This document shows positions 54,977-64,000 of a stretch of DNA of 64,000 nt, in pieces. The stretch's first letter is position 1; each line of letters begins with the position of its first letter. Below the pieces are notes generated by a model. The model was not told the DNA's origin, did no database searches, and saw nothing but the letters and a program-made list of their open reading frames with translations. The translations under genes were made by a program, and so were the position numbers. Source of the DNA: Paenibacillus daejeonensis DSM 15491 (GTDB taxonomy: Bacteria; Bacillota; Bacilli; Paenibacillales; Paenibacillaceae); contig NZ_KB899659.1 in assembly GCF_000378385.1 (NCBI RefSeq), positions 1,019,418-1,083,417 on the forward strand, given 5' to 3'.

Positions 54977-56383
54977 TCAAGACCGGGCGCGGTCTCTCAA
55001 ATGCTCTGCCAGATGCTCGGCAGCTTTCCAAATGTCGCCTGCGCCCATGGTGATCACCAGGTCTCCCGGCTTGACTTCACCTGCCAAAACGGATTGCACC
55101 TCTTCTTTGGTAGGGATGTATCTGGTATTCGGGTTGCTGTTGGTCTTGATCATTTCCACCAGCTTGCCTGAGCTGATCCCTTCGATCTGCTGCTCGCCCG
55201 CAGGTGAATAAATGTCGGTGATAATGACCTCATCTGCTTCCGAGAATGCCCGACTAAACTGATCGAACAGAAAAAACGTCCGTGTATAGCGTTGAGGCTG
55301 AAAGACGGCTACAATCCGTTTGCCTGTCGACTTGGCCGCACTAATCGTTGCCTGGATCTCGGTCGGGTGATGGGCGTAGTCATCAATGACCAGCATTTCG
55401 TCTACTTCTCCAAGCACCTGGAACCGGCGCTTCGCGCCACGGAATTGGCGAATCGCAGCAGCGATCTGGTCAAATGACAAGCCTGCTGCCAGACATGTGA
55501 CAATCGTAGCCAGCGCATTATAAACATTATGTCTGCCGGGAACGGAAATCTCGACCCTGCCGAGCGATTCTCCTGCATACACCACATCAAAGCTGGCTTT
55601 CCGGTCGCCAAGCTCGATCTGCTCTGCCCGATAATCGGCGTCACGGTCAATGCCATAAGTAACCAGTTCGCCTTCAACAACTGCACTACCTTCCGCCTGC
55701 AGGGCAGACAGCATCTCCTGGATGTTGTCATCATCCGCGCAGAGGAACGCTTTGCCTCCCTGTTTCACCTGGGACAGGAAGGTAACATAAGCCGCCTTCA
55801 ATTTATTAAAATCGCTATCGTAATTTTCGAGGTGATCCGCTTCGATGTTGGTAATAATCGCCAACTGCGGATGATACTGCAGAAAAGAGCCATCGCTCTC
55901 GTCCGCTTCGGCCACCACGTACTCCCCTTTGCCAGCCTTGGCGTTGGTCCCCATATTGACGACCTCTCCACCAATGATGTAGGTCGGGTCGAGCTTGCAG
56001 ATTTCCATGACAAGCGCAATCATCGATGAGGTTGTTGTCTTGCCATGGGCACCCGCCACAGCGATGCCTTTGCCGGCGTTCATCAGGCGCGCCAGCATTT
56101 GTGCGCGGTGCAGAATCGGGATCTGCTGATCCTCTGCCGCACGCCGCTCCACATTGTCACGAGACAGCGCAGTCGAGTAAACGACCAGGTCCGCGCCTTG
56201 CACGTGCTCCGCCTGGTGTCCCAGATAAATTCGCGCTCCCTTGGCAGCCAGCTTCTCCGAGAGCTCCGCGCGAGCCACATCCGAGCCGGTTACTGTATAT
56301 CCCATCTCCAGCATGACTCTGGCGATGGCGCTCATCCCGTAACCACCGATGCCAATGAAATGCACATGTTCTGCTGTATTCAA
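54977..56383 (-). CDS. murC: UDP-N-acetylmuramate-L-alanine ligase
   Basis: MurC adds L-Ala to UDP-MurNAc in wall synthesis. The 468-residue protein has the nucleotide site [18 protein letters not shown], the ATP loop [12 protein letters not shown] (about 112-123), [17 protein letters not shown] and the C-terminal [10 protein letters not shown] motif. It lies 7 bp after folC. As in B. subtilis, it is away from the main division-wall cluster. Confidence 0.97.
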   Translation of the reverse strand: MNTAEHVHFIGIGGYGMSAIARVMLEMGYTVTGSDVARAELSEKLAAKGARIYLGHQAEHVQGADLVVYSTALSRDNVERRAAEDQQIPILHRAQMLARLMNAGKGIAVAGAHGKTTTSSMIALVMEICKLDPTYIIGGEVVNMGTNAKAGKGEYVVAEADESDGSFLQYHPQLAIITNIEADHLENYDSDFNKLKAAYVTFLSQVKQGGKAFLCADDDNIQEMLSALQAEGSAVVEGELVTYGIDRDADYRAEQIELGDRKASFDVVYAGESLGRVEISVPGRHNVYNALATIVTCLAAGLSFDQIAAAIRQFRGAKRRFQVLGEVDEMLVIDDYAHHPTEIQATISAAKSTGKRIVAVFQPQRYTRTFFLFDQFSRAFSEADEVIITDIYSPAGEQQIEGISSGKLVEMIKTNSNPNTRYIPTKEEVQSVLAGEVKPGDLVITMGAGDIWKAAEHLAEHLRDRARS

Positions 56384-56390
56384 AAGCGAT

Positions 56391-57749
56391 TCACCAACCT
56401 TTTTCAGAATCCAAATGGTCTAGCAAACGGGAACGTACATCGGCAATCAGATAGAGCGTGCCAGTAACGACGGCGAGGTCCTTCGGACCCGTTCTCGCTT
56501 GCAGTAGATCGAGCCCATGTCGCCAATCCGGCTCCACGATCACCTCGCCAGCAAAGCCTTCCTCTGCGATCAACTCAGAGAGTGCCTGAGCTGTCATTTT
56601 TTTGCGAAAATCGGGCTCGGTCACGATCAGTGAATCCACTAGTGGCAGTATATGCCGAAGTGTCTCCCGATGATTCTTATTCGCAAGCATCCCCAGCATG
56701 ACATGCAGCTTCTCGTACGTATACGTATCTTTCAGTGCATCAGCGAGAGCCGCCGCTCCCTCCGGATTGTGAGCACCGTCCAGCAGCAGCGGTGGCTGCT
56801 GCTGGACCATCTCAAGCCGGCCGGCCCATGCCGTATCCTTCAAACCCGCCTGCAAATCCTCTTCGTCAATGATGACGGCATAATATTGCCGCAGTACCTC
56901 CAGTGCCATGACAGCTACCGCTGCATTGGTCACTTGATGGCGTCCATTCATCGTAATGGTTAGCGGTTCAATGGAACGCAGCAGACCCTCAAAGCCGAAG
57001 ACCTGCTCGTCCTGGCGGGTAGAGAGCTGCCGCTCGCGGAATTGTTCCCCGAGCAAATAAAGCGTGCTTTTGGCCGCTTTGGCTGCTTCTCTCACAACCG
57101 CTATCACCTCAGGCTGCGATACACTGGCAACGACCGGTACTCCGGGCTTGATAATCCCCGCCTTCTCACGGGCAATCGATTCCAGATTATCTCCGAGAAT
57201 ATCCATATGGTCGTGCCCCACATTGGTAATGATCGACACCAGCGGCGTGACCACATTGGTGACATCGAGGCGCCCACCAAGCCCGGTCTCCCAGATGACA
57301 AAATCCGGGTAGGTCCGCTTGGCATAGTACAGAATAGCCAACAATGTAGACACTTCAAACATCGTCGGAGAACCAAGCTCCGAGTTGGCCATGGCTTCGA
57401 CATGCGGATGCACCTCGTTTACAAGCTCCACCAGCACAGATGTCTCCATGTCATTCCCGTTGTATTGCATACGGTTCGTAAACGATGTGATATATGGGGA
57501 GGTATACGTCCCAACATCATACCCGGCCTTGACAAGCACGTTGGTTAAATAGGCACATACTGAACCTTTGCCGTTGGTGCCGGCCACATGTACGAACTTT
57601 AATCGGCGTTCCGGGTTGCCGAACTTCTCCAGCAGCAGCCGGATTCGGTCAAGGCCTGGACGGATGCCGAAGGGAACCAGCGATTCAATCCAGTCCCGGG
57701 CTTCTTCATAGGTTGTAAATGGCGATTCGACTGTCATTTTATCCCGCAT
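56391..57749 (-). CDS. folC: Folylpolyglutamate synthase / dihydrofolate synthase
   Basis: FolC adds glutamate to folates. The 452-residue protein has [16 protein letters not shown] (ATP loop, about 54-69), the [16 protein letters not shown] region, [11 protein letters not shown] and the C-terminal [21 protein letters not shown] lies upstream of ATG 57749. It follows valS after 21 bp, as in B. subtilis (valS-folC). Confidence 0.96.
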   Translation of the reverse strand: MRDKMTVESPFTTYEEARDWIESLVPFGIRPGLDRIRLLLEKFGNPERRLKFVHVAGTNGKGSVCAYLTNVLVKAGYDVGTYTSPYITSFTNRMQYNGNDMETSVLVELVNEVHPHVEAMANSELGSPTMFEVSTLLAILYYAKRTYPDFVIWETGLGGRLDVTNVVTPLVSIITNVGHDHMDILGDNLESIAREKAGIIKPGVPVVASVSQPEVIAVVREAAKAAKSTLYLLGEQFRERQLSTRQDEQVFGFEGLLRSIEPLTITMNGRHQVTNAAVAVMALEVLRQYYAVIIDEEDLQAGLKDTAWAGRLEMVQQQPPLLLDGAHNPEGAAALADALKDTYTYEKLHVMLGMLANKNHRETLRHILPLVDSLIVTEPDFRKKMTAQALSELIAEEGFAGEVIVEPDWRHGLDLLQARTGPKDLAVVTGTLYLIADVRSRLLDHLDSEKGW

Positions 57750-57770
57750 AGGTTTCGCCTTCTTTCTGCT

Positions 57771-60437
57771 CTAACCGCGGAGCTCGGCGATTCTCGCCAG
57801 CACTTTGTCGCGTTTGGTTGCATAATCATCCATCTTGGCTCGTTCCTCTTCAATCACCTTGGCAGGCGCCTTGGCAACGAAGCCCGGATTGCCCAGCTTC
57901 TTCTCGACCCGCTCGACCTCTTTGTTCAAATGGTCGATCTCCTTGTTCAGTCGCGCAATTTCCTGCTCAATGTCCAGCAGACCCGCCAGCGGCAGGTACA
58001 GCTCCACACCTGTAACAATCGCTGTCATCGCTTTGTCCGGCGCGTTCTGCGATCTGTCAATCTTCAGAGATGACGTTCCGCAGAAGCGGATAATATAATC
58101 TTCGTTGCGATGCAAAATCGCCTCGGCTTTTTCATTGGATGGTTTGAGCAGGAGCTCGATTTTTTTACTCATGGGGACATTAACCTCAGCCCGGATGTTG
58201 CGGACGGCCCGAATGACTTCCATCAAGAGACCCATCTCCTCCACAGATTCCGGAGCTTCCAGCGCAGCCTCGTATGTCGGCCATTCCGCCAGTGTGATGG
58301 TATCCCCTTTATGCGGCAAGTGTTGCCATATTTCCTCGCTTATAAACGGCATAAACGGGTGAATCAAACGCTGTGTCCGGTCCAGAACATAGGCCAGTAC
58401 CGACTGGGTCGCTTGCTTGGCTTCTGCGTCTGTACCATAAAGGCTGAGCTTGGCAAATTCGATGTACCAATCGCACAGATCATCCCAGATAAAGTTATAC
58501 AGCAGTCGGCCTGTTTCCCCAAACTCGTAACTATCAATGAGACGGGTAACGTCCCGCGAGGTTTCATTGAGACGATGCAAGATCCAGCGGTCAGCCGTCC
58601 CGAGCTTGCCGTCAAGCCGGATATCTTCCACATTCACGCCTTCAAGGTTCATCAGCGCAAAACGGGAAGCATTCCAGATTTTGTTGGCAAAGTTACGGGC
58701 TTGCTCTACCCGTTCCCACCGGAAGCGCAAATCCTGCCCCGGCGTGCTGCTGGTGGAAATCATATAGCGCATCGCATCTGCCCCGTACTTCTCAATGACC
58801 TCCAGCGGATCAACGCCATTGCCCAGCGACTTGGACATCTTGCGGCCGTCTGCATCGCGCACAAGCCCATGCATCAGCACGTCCTTGAACGGAATGGAGT
58901 CGGTAAACTCGAGCGCCGTAAAAATCATCCGGGCGACCCAGAAGTAAATAATATCGTATCCCGTCACCAGGACGCTGGTCGGGTAATAACGCTGCATATC
59001 CTTGGTGTCTGCAGGCCAGCCGAGCGTGGAGAACGGCCACAAAGCCGAGCTGAACCACGTATCAAGCACATCCTCGTCCTGGCTAAGCGAAGCTGACCCG
59101 CAAGCGGCGCATGTCACAACCGCCTCTTGGGCCACATGAATCTCTCCACAATCCTCGCAGTACCAGGCCGGAATGCGGTGTCCCCACCAGAGCTGGCGCG
59201 AGATACACCAATCTCGTACGTTTTCAATCCATTGCAGATACACTTTGTCAAAGCGCTCAGGTACGAAATTGACGCCATCGCCGGATTTCTGTACCTTGAT
59301 GGCCCGCTCAGCCAGCGGCTTCATATCCACGAACCACTGGGTGGACAGGTACGGTTCGACAACCGCGCCGCTGCGCTCACTGTGGCCGACCTGGTGGACA
59401 TGATCCTCAATCCGGACGCACACGCCTTGATCCTGAAGATCCTTGACGATTCGCTTGCGGCATTCGGCACGGTCCAGTCCCTGGTACGGGCCAGCCTCTT
59501 CGTTCATCGTGCCGGACTCATCCATCACAATGATTTGCGGCAGGTCGTGACGCAAGCCCATTTCAAAGTCATTGGGGTCGTGAGCAGGTGTGATTTTTAC
59601 CGCACCACTGCCGAATTCACGATCCACGTATTCGTCGGCGATAATCGGAATCTCACGGCCAATCACTGGCAGCACCAGCATCTGACCGATCAAATGGCGG
59701 TAACGCTCATCTTCTGGATGTACGGCAACGGCAGTATCTCCCAGCATGGTCTCTGGTCTTGTCGTTGCGACAGTAAGGGTGCCGCCACCCTCTTTAAGCG
59801 GATATTGCAGGTGATACAAGTAACCCTGCACTTCCTTGTGCTCGACCTCAATATCGGAGAGCGCTGTACGGGCCGTCGGATCCCAGTTAATAATTTTTTT
59901 GCCTCGGTAAATCAGGCCTTTTTGGTACAGCTGAACAAAGACCTCTTTTACGGCTTGCGAAAGGCCTTCATCGAGCGTAAACCTCTCTCTGGAATAATCC
60001 AGCGAGAAGCCCATTTTTGCCCACTGTTCGCGGATAGTTTCGGCGTAATGCTCCTTCCAATCCCATACCTGCTCCAAAAAAGCTTCGCGGCCCAGATCAT
60101 AACGGGACTTGCCTTCCTCGCGCAGCTTTTGCTCTACCTTGGTCTGCGTTGCGATTCCCGCATGGTCACTTCCTGGCAGCCACAAGGCATCATAGCCCTG
60201 CATCCGCTTAACACGTACGAGGATGTCCTGAAGTGTAAAGTCCAGAGCATGGCCAATATGCAGCATGCCTGTCACATTGGGCGGCGGAATAACGATGGTA
60301 TACGTCGGTGCATCCGGACGCTGACCCGCCTCGAAGAACTTGCCTTCCATCCAATAGGAATACCATTTTTGCTCGGCCGCTTGCGGATCGTACGTCGTCG
60401 GCATTTCCAAGGTTGCATTATCCTTAACATCAGACAT
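57771..60437 (-). CDS. valS: Valyl-tRNA synthetase
   Basis: A class I synthetase that charges tRNA-Val and edits threonine. The 888-residue protein has the HIGH motif in [16 protein letters not shown] (His 60), the KMSKS motif ([11 protein letters not shown]), a CP1 editing domain (about 190-350, [18 protein letters not shown]) and a C-terminal coiled coil (about 825-888, [18 protein letters not shown]). ATG 60437 follows GGAGGG. Its leader is a T-box. Confidence 0.98.
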   Translation of the reverse strand: MSDVKDNATLEMPTTYDPQAAEQKWYSYWMEGKFFEAGQRPDAPTYTIVIPPPNVTGMLHIGHALDFTLQDILVRVKRMQGYDALWLPGSDHAGIATQTKVEQKLREEGKSRYDLGREAFLEQVWDWKEHYAETIREQWAKMGFSLDYSRERFTLDEGLSQAVKEVFVQLYQKGLIYRGKKIINWDPTARTALSDIEVEHKEVQGYLYHLQYPLKEGGGTLTVATTRPETMLGDTAVAVHPEDERYRHLIGQMLVLPVIGREIPIIADEYVDREFGSGAVKITPAHDPNDFEMGLRHDLPQIIVMDESGTMNEEAGPYQGLDRAECRKRIVKDLQDQGVCVRIEDHVHQVGHSERSGAVVEPYLSTQWFVDMKPLAERAIKVQKSGDGVNFVPERFDKVYLQWIENVRDWCISRQLWWGHRIPAWYCEDCGEIHVAQEAVVTCAACGSASLSQDEDVLDTWFSSALWPFSTLGWPADTKDMQRYYPTSVLVTGYDIIYFWVARMIFTALEFTDSIPFKDVLMHGLVRDADGRKMSKSLGNGVDPLEVIEKYGADAMRYMISTSSTPGQDLRFRWERVEQARNFANKIWNASRFALMNLEGVNVEDIRLDGKLGTADRWILHRLNETSRDVTRLIDSYEFGETGRLLYNFIWDDLCDWYIEFAKLSLYGTDAEAKQATQSVLAYVLDRTQRLIHPFMPFISEEIWQHLPHKGDTITLAEWPTYEAALEAPESVEEMGLLMEVIRAVRNIRAEVNVPMSKKIELLLKPSNEKAEAILHRNEDYIIRFCGTSSLKIDRSQNAPDKAMTAIVTGVELYLPLAGLLDIEQEIARLNKEIDHLNKEVERVEKKLGNPGFVAKAPAKVIEEERAKMDDYATKRDKVLARIAELRG

Positions 60438-60495
60438 TTACAGAACCCTCCATTAGTCAAAAATCAACCTGAACCCTATTCATCGCTAGAATTAC

Positions 60496-60767
60496 AAAAA
60501 AGCCTTTCGTCCTCAAAGGACGAAAGGCTTAAGCTTCCGTGGTACCACCTTTGTTTCGCAGCACAAAATCACTACGACACTCAAACAGATAACGGCTGCT
60601 ACCGGCCTGTATTAGCAAACGCATGGTACAGGCAACTCCGGGGCGACGGGCTCACAGCTACTTCCTGCAGAACCTCACAGCGCAGACAGTTCCACTCTCT
60701 GAAGGCTTCACTGCAAACATTCCCCTTCAAGGTTGTTATTATCATATGAAGATGTGCACGCAGCACA
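60496..60767 (-). promoter_or_regulatory. T-box riboswitch leader of valS
   Basis: The minus strand carries the antiterminator T-box AAGGTGGTACCACGGAAGC (about 60551-60533) followed by a perfect terminator (AGCCTTTCGTCCT / AGGACGAAAGGCT, 60501-60529) and six Ts. A GAAGTAGC context with a GTA (Val) triplet (60661-60659) is a plausible specifier. The leader, about 270 nt from the predicted start, responds to uncharged tRNA-Val; the specifier assignment is tentative. It fills the 404-bp gap between valS and the SpoVID-like gene with the promoter below. Confidence 0.92.
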
Positions 60768-60773
60768 CCTTCT

Positions 60774-60802
60774 ATGATAACCCTCTTGCGCATCGGAGTC
60801 AA
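60774..60802 (-). promoter_or_regulatory. Sigma-A promoter of valS-folC
   Basis: On the minus strand TTGACT (60802-60797), a 17-bp spacer and TATCAT (60779-60774). The start would be near 60767. Confidence 0.82.
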
Positions 60803-60841
60803 TATGGAAGCAGCAGATTGCAATCGGAACCCCAGGCGCCA

Positions 60842-62194
60842 TTAAGGGATGTGAAGCACCTGGCCCTCGGACACACTGTGGTCCGGCAGACGGTTGTAGA
60901 GCACGATTTCACGCGATCCCAGCTGATACCGTTCAGCGATTTCTTCGAGCGTTTCCTCTCGCTGGACGATACACATCCGGATTCTCCGGAACTCGGTCTC
61001 TTCTCCTGCATTACTGAGGAAGAGACGTTTCCACTCCACCTCGTCACCGTTAGAGGCTGACGCAGCCGGCTCTGGCACTTCTTCTTCCGCAGCCGGTCTT
61101 GACTCCTGTTCTTTGCGGCTGGAGGAGAGCAGGCTCTTGAGGCCAATTCCGCTCTCCGACTCGGCGCTTTCCGGTCGTTTGCCCGAAAAGGCGATCTTCA
61201 TCTCCTGCTTGGCCGGCAATGCTTCTTCCGGCTGTACAGCAGCCAGTGGCTCCGGCAGTGGGTCAGGCACGTCCTCGGGTTCAGCCGCCTCGATAGCAGC
61301 TGGCTCCTGCAGAGGCGACAAGACCTTCTCACGCTCGTCCGCCTCCGCAAAGCTGGTCCATGATACAGGCTGGATGTCAGGCTCCGGAGCCTGGGAAAGC
61401 ACTGGAGCTGATTGTGGAGCCGGTTGCGGGTCAGCTCCCTTGGCTGCGGCAGGTTCTGCGGCCTTGGGCGGTGTCTCCGCCTTGGCTGGCCGGGCAGCTG
61501 CTGCTTGTGGCGGCTCCGCTGACGGTTCCGCTACCGGAATCGGTTCACTGATGCGGGCAGGCTCAGGAATTGCAGTCGCCTCAGAGACCGCTCTGGGCGG
61601 CTGTGGCGACTCACTAGGCGGTCCGCCGGGCTGTGGGCGTGTCCGCTTGGCTGCCGGCTCTGGTACAGCATGCAGCGGGCTCTCTGGCGGTGCATACGGA
61701 CGGGATTGACCGTCTGTAGCTCGTGGCACGGGATCAGCCTGCGGCTGCTCTTCCTCCGGTTGCTGCTGAGCGCGATGCACGACGGTAAAGGGTTCTTCCG
61801 CTGGCTCCCACTCGGTGTAGGCCGACTGCTCCTCCCCCAGAATTCCCCGTAAAGACAAGACCCCCGTAATGCTAAGCGTACGCGCGGAGAGCAGATCGAC
61901 ATCGAAATTATCGATATCGACGGCAAGGTCCTCCAATCGGTGAACCCGGTTCATGGGTAAGGTAATCTCGACCGGAATCCAGTATTCGAGCAACTGCGTA
62001 CCACCTGCCTGCTGTGAGTTGTAGAGCCCGCTCAACAGCAAATTGCCCCGCAGCAGCACCTGCTCCTCCTGATCAATAATTTCAATATGAGGGGTTAGTT
62101 CGATTTCTTCCAGCTCATCGATGGCCGCGACCTCATCGGACAAGTGTACGCGCTCATAGACATCAAAACGCAAACCTTGGTTGGGATCCAGCAC
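60842..62194 (-). CDS. spoVID: SpoVID-like spore coat assembly protein with C-terminal LysM
   Basis: The 450-residue protein has an N-terminal beta-rich domain (about 1-125, GLRFDVYERVHLSDEVAAID and IIDQEEQVLLRGNLLLSG) as in SpoVID, which localises SafA and the coat to the spore surface. A long Pro/Ala/Glu-rich linker (about 140-395) follows and then a LysM domain (about 403-448, CIVQREETLEEIAERYQLGS). It lies next to hemL, as spoVID does in B. subtilis. The GTG at 62194 has GGGAGGATGAAGC upstream. Low complexity makes the middle unsuitable for homology. Confidence 0.82.
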   Translation of the reverse strand: MLDPNQGLRFDVYERVHLSDEVAAIDELEEIELTPHIEIIDQEEQVLLRGNLLLSGLYNSQQAGGTQLLEYWIPVEITLPMNRVHRLEDLAVDIDNFDVDLLSARTLSITGVLSLRGILGEEQSAYTEWEPAEEPFTVVHRAQQQPEEEQPQADPVPRATDGQSRPYAPPESPLHAVPEPAAKRTRPQPGGPPSESPQPPRAVSEATAIPEPARISEPIPVAEPSAEPPQAAAARPAKAETPPKAAEPAAAKGADPQPAPQSAPVLSQAPEPDIQPVSWTSFAEADEREKVLSPLQEPAAIEAAEPEDVPDPLPEPLAAVQPEEALPAKQEMKIAFSGKRPESAESESGIGLKSLLSSSRKEQESRPAAEEEVPEPAASASNGDEVEWKRLFLSNAGEETEFRRIRMCIVQREETLEEIAERYQLGSREIVLYNRLPDHSVSEGQVLHIP

Positions 62195-62283
62195 GCTTCA
62201 TCCTCCCTTCAGTGTGTATGCTCTATCGCATCATTCACTATCTATCTATATGGGATTAAGAGGACGCGCATGCCTATGAAATT

Positions 62284-63225
62284 TCAGAGGCTCTGGAGCT
62301 CCTGCCACAGCGGGGCAAGCCAGGAAGGACGCCCGGCCTCGACCGTAACGGCATCCAACGTCCATGGATGTTCAAAGCGAAGCTGCTCGCCATGAAGTGC
62401 CTGATGGGCTAACCGGGCTGTCGAACCGCCATAGAGACCATCACCGACCAACGGGTGGCCAAGGTGACCAAGATGAACACGAATCTGATGCGTTCGGCCG
62501 GTTTCCAGCTGTACCCGGACCAGCGTCGCAGCCCGGCATCGCTCCAACACTTCGTAATGGGTGATCGCCGGGTCGCCACCAGGCGAAACTCTGCGACGGG
62601 CCGGATGATGCCGGTCTTTGCCGATTGGCCAATCCAGCGTCCCCCGCTCTTGCTTTATACGGCCTGTGGCTACAGCCAGATAAATACGGCCCATCGTTTT
62701 GCGGCGCAGCGCTTCATCCAGCTGCCATTGTGCGAGGTCATTTTTGGCGTACAGCACAGGACCTGACGTATCCTGATCCAGTCGATGGACATGACGAACT
62801 GACGTATGTTGCCCGGTCTGCAGCATATGCCGAAGCGCTGCTTCGTCTAACGTTCCTGCCTCGCCGGGGCGGGACGGATGAACAGCCATGCCCGCAGGCT
62901 TGTTAAACACGAGACTATGGTCATCCTCGAACAAAATATCCGGTACGGACACGGATGCATCGCGCGCAAGCCTATACAAGGGATGGCTCTTTAGATCCAT
63001 CGCAGGAAAGGCATGCAGCCGGATGCCATGCTCCGACACTGCAATGCCGCCCGTGGAAAACAGACGATTAATCCACTTGGCCGGCAAACCGCTGGCTTCC
63101 AATAGGAGACGTCGTGCTTCATGAGGGTGACGGGGCCTTTCACCTTCCAGCACAAAAGGGAGCGGCATCTCCAGCCACTCCCCTATGCGCTGTGCAGCGC
63201 GACGTGCAATGATCCATTCATTCAT
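62284..63225 (-). CDS. RluA-family pseudouridine synthase
   Basis: The protein (313 residues) has the RluA motif VHRLDQDTSGPVLYAK with the catalytic Asp, YLAVATGRI and the C-terminal LETGRTHQIRVHLGHLGHPLVGD that binds RNA. The N-terminus has an S4-like part (LLEASGLPAKWINRLFSTGG). It modifies uridines in rRNA or tRNA; the target cannot be stated. Gln replaces the usual Arg/Lys right after the catalytic Asp. It lies 7 bp after hemL, between hemL and spoVID. Confidence 0.9.
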   Translation of the reverse strand: MNEWIIARRAAQRIGEWLEMPLPFVLEGERPRHPHEARRLLLEASGLPAKWINRLFSTGGIAVSEHGIRLHAFPAMDLKSHPLYRLARDASVSVPDILFEDDHSLVFNKPAGMAVHPSRPGEAGTLDEAALRHMLQTGQHTSVRHVHRLDQDTSGPVLYAKNDLAQWQLDEALRRKTMGRIYLAVATGRIKQERGTLDWPIGKDRHHPARRRVSPGGDPAITHYEVLERCRAATLVRVQLETGRTHQIRVHLGHLGHPLVGDGLYGGSTARLAHQALHGEQLRFEHPWTLDAVTVEAGRPSWLAPLWQELQSL

Positions 63226-63232
63226 CTAGACC

Positions 63233-64000
63233 CTATAGGCTCGCAAGCACACGATCATGCGCTGCAATCGTCTGTTCGATATCCGACTCGGTGTGCACCC
63301 CAGAGAGGAACATTCCCTCGTATTGGGATGGCGCAATGCTGATGCCCGCTTGCAGCATACCGGCGAAGTAAGTTTTGAACCGTTCAAGATCAGACAGCTT
63401 GGCTGTCTCATAGTTGATGACATGCGTATCCGTGAAAAACGGACAGATCATCGAACCGACCCGGTTAATCGTCGTAGGAATGCCATGCTTCTCTGCATTC
63501 GCCTCCAACCCCCGTTGGAGCTTCACGGCCAGCCGTTCCACTGCCTCATAACGCTCCTTGGTCATCAGTTGCAAGGTGGTATAGCCTGCAGCCATGGCCA
63601 GCGGGTTGCCCGACAGCGTGCCCGCCTGGTAGATAGGACCGGCTGGTGCCATCTGTTCCATAATTTCACGCTTGCCACCGTAAGCACCTACCGGCAGTCC
63701 GCCGCCAATCACCTTGCCCATGCAGGTCAGATCCGGCGAAATGCCGTACAGACCTTGGGCACTATGATAGTGCACCCGGAACCCTGTCATGACTTCATCA
63801 AAAATCAGCAGGCTGCCATATTGCTCCGTAATATCGCGCAGACCTTGCAGGAAGCCAGGCAGCGGCGGCACGACACCCATGTTGCCGGCAACCGGCTCCA
63901 CAATGATGCATGCGATTTCTTCGCCAAAGCGTTCAAAGGCAAGCCTAACCGAGTCCAAATCGTTATAAGGCACGGTCAAAGTATGGGTGGCGACGCTATC
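63233..64000 (-). CDS. hemL: Glutamate-1-semialdehyde 2,1-aminomutase (partial, 5' end outside window)
   Basis: HemL makes 5-aminolevulinate, the first committed haem precursor, using PLP. About 255 C-terminal residues are visible and the frame continues past the right edge. The PLP lysine is in [17 protein letters not shown]; other signatures are [32 protein letters not shown] and [16 protein letters not shown]. It leads into the pseudouridine synthase and spoVID. Confidence 0.97.
   Translation of the reverse strand, partial: DSVATHTLTVPYNDLDSVRLAFERFGEEIACIIVEPVAGNMGVVPPLPGFLQGLRDITEQYGSLLIFDEVMTGFRVHYHSAQGLYGISPDLTCMGKVIGGGLPVGAYGGKREIMEQMAPAGPIYQAGTLSGNPLAMAAGYTTLQLMTKERYEAVERLAVKLQRGLEANAEKHGIPTTINRVGSMICPFFTDTHVINYETAKLSDLERFKTYFAGMLQAGISIAPSQYEGMFLSGVHTESDIEQTIAAHDRVLASL

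Noticed and set aside
59127-60749. Long plus-strand open frame opposite valS (540 codons)
   Set aside because: Antisense to valS and its T-box; composition and lack of family motifs show it is a shadow frame.
62210-62223. Sigma-E-like -10 (CATACACA) before the SpoVID-like gene
   Set aside because: No matching -35 at the right distance, and transcription would start inside or beyond the ribosome binding site of the GTG start.

Overview
The window looks like a chromosomal core segment of a spore-forming member of the Bacillota, most probably Paenibacillus or a close relative. Supporting signs are strong AGGAGG-type ribosome binding sites, moderate GC content, sigma-A promoters of TTGACA-17-TATAAT type, T-box leaders before hisS and valS, a prp gene with a cleavable L27 extension, and many sporulation genes (spoVB, bofC, safA, spo0B, spoIVFA, spoIVFB, spoVID, a spoIID homologue). 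The gene order follows the Bacillus subtilis relA-hisS-aspS / spoVB-yajC-tgt-queA-ruv-bofC / obg-spo0B-rpmA-rplU-spoIVF-min-mre-radC-maf / folC-valS / spoVID-hemL region. Genus assignment is inference. Almost every gene is on the minus strand; only spoVB and a small TIGR04086-type membrane gene are on the plus strand.

Layout, left to right (transcription mostly runs right to left). 1-1.2 kb: a truncated CorC/HlyC-type membrane protein with a 20-bp perfect palindrome upstream. 1.4-1.6 kb: a 162-bp repeat-like element touching the end of rarA. 1.6-7.4 kb: rarA, then the T-box controlled operon hisS-aspS-tcdA. 7.5-14.5 kb: a previously unlisted small gene, dtd, relA, apt, recJ and a cation-diffusion-facilitator homologue with degenerate metal ligands. 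14.6-19.4 kb: comN, spoVB, a DUF421 protein, an SLC13/ArsB-type permease and a TIGR04086 protein. 19.4-25.2 kb: a complete mrpABCDEFG Na+/H+ antiporter operon. 25.3-34.7 kb: yajC, tgt, queA, a long SpoIID-like protein, ruvB, ruvA, ruvC, bofC, safA.

34.8-39.4 kb: an amino-acid operon, ACT-domain protein-hom-thrB-pheA-ilvE, with its own sigma-A promoter and terminator and no thrC. 39.5-46.0 kb: obgE, spo0B, rpmA, prp, rplU, an RNase G-type gene, spoIVFB and spoIVFA. 46.0-46.6 kb: a non-coding gap with four copies of a 24-bp unit in exact mirror arrangement. 46.6-54.9 kb: rodA, minD, minC, mreD, mreC, mreB, radC, maf, a DUF4321 protein and a SpoIIB-like SPOR protein. 55.0-64.0 kb: murC, folC, valS with a T-box, a SpoVID-like LysM protein, an RluA-family pseudouridine synthase and the 3' part of hemL.

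Most of this is ordinary conserved chromosome: translation and tRNA charging, stringent response, recombination, cell shape and division, and sporulation. I found no phage, IS transposase, CRISPR array, rRNA, tRNA or defence island. The parts not explained by known genes are mainly intergenic: the mirror-symmetric repeat at 46.2-46.4 kb, the 162-bp element beside rarA, the palindromes before the CorC-like gene and before mrpA, and the small gene at 7.5-7.7 kb. Many start codons had to be moved inward from the longest open frame to match ribosome binding sites, promoters or family length; each such choice is stated in its entry.
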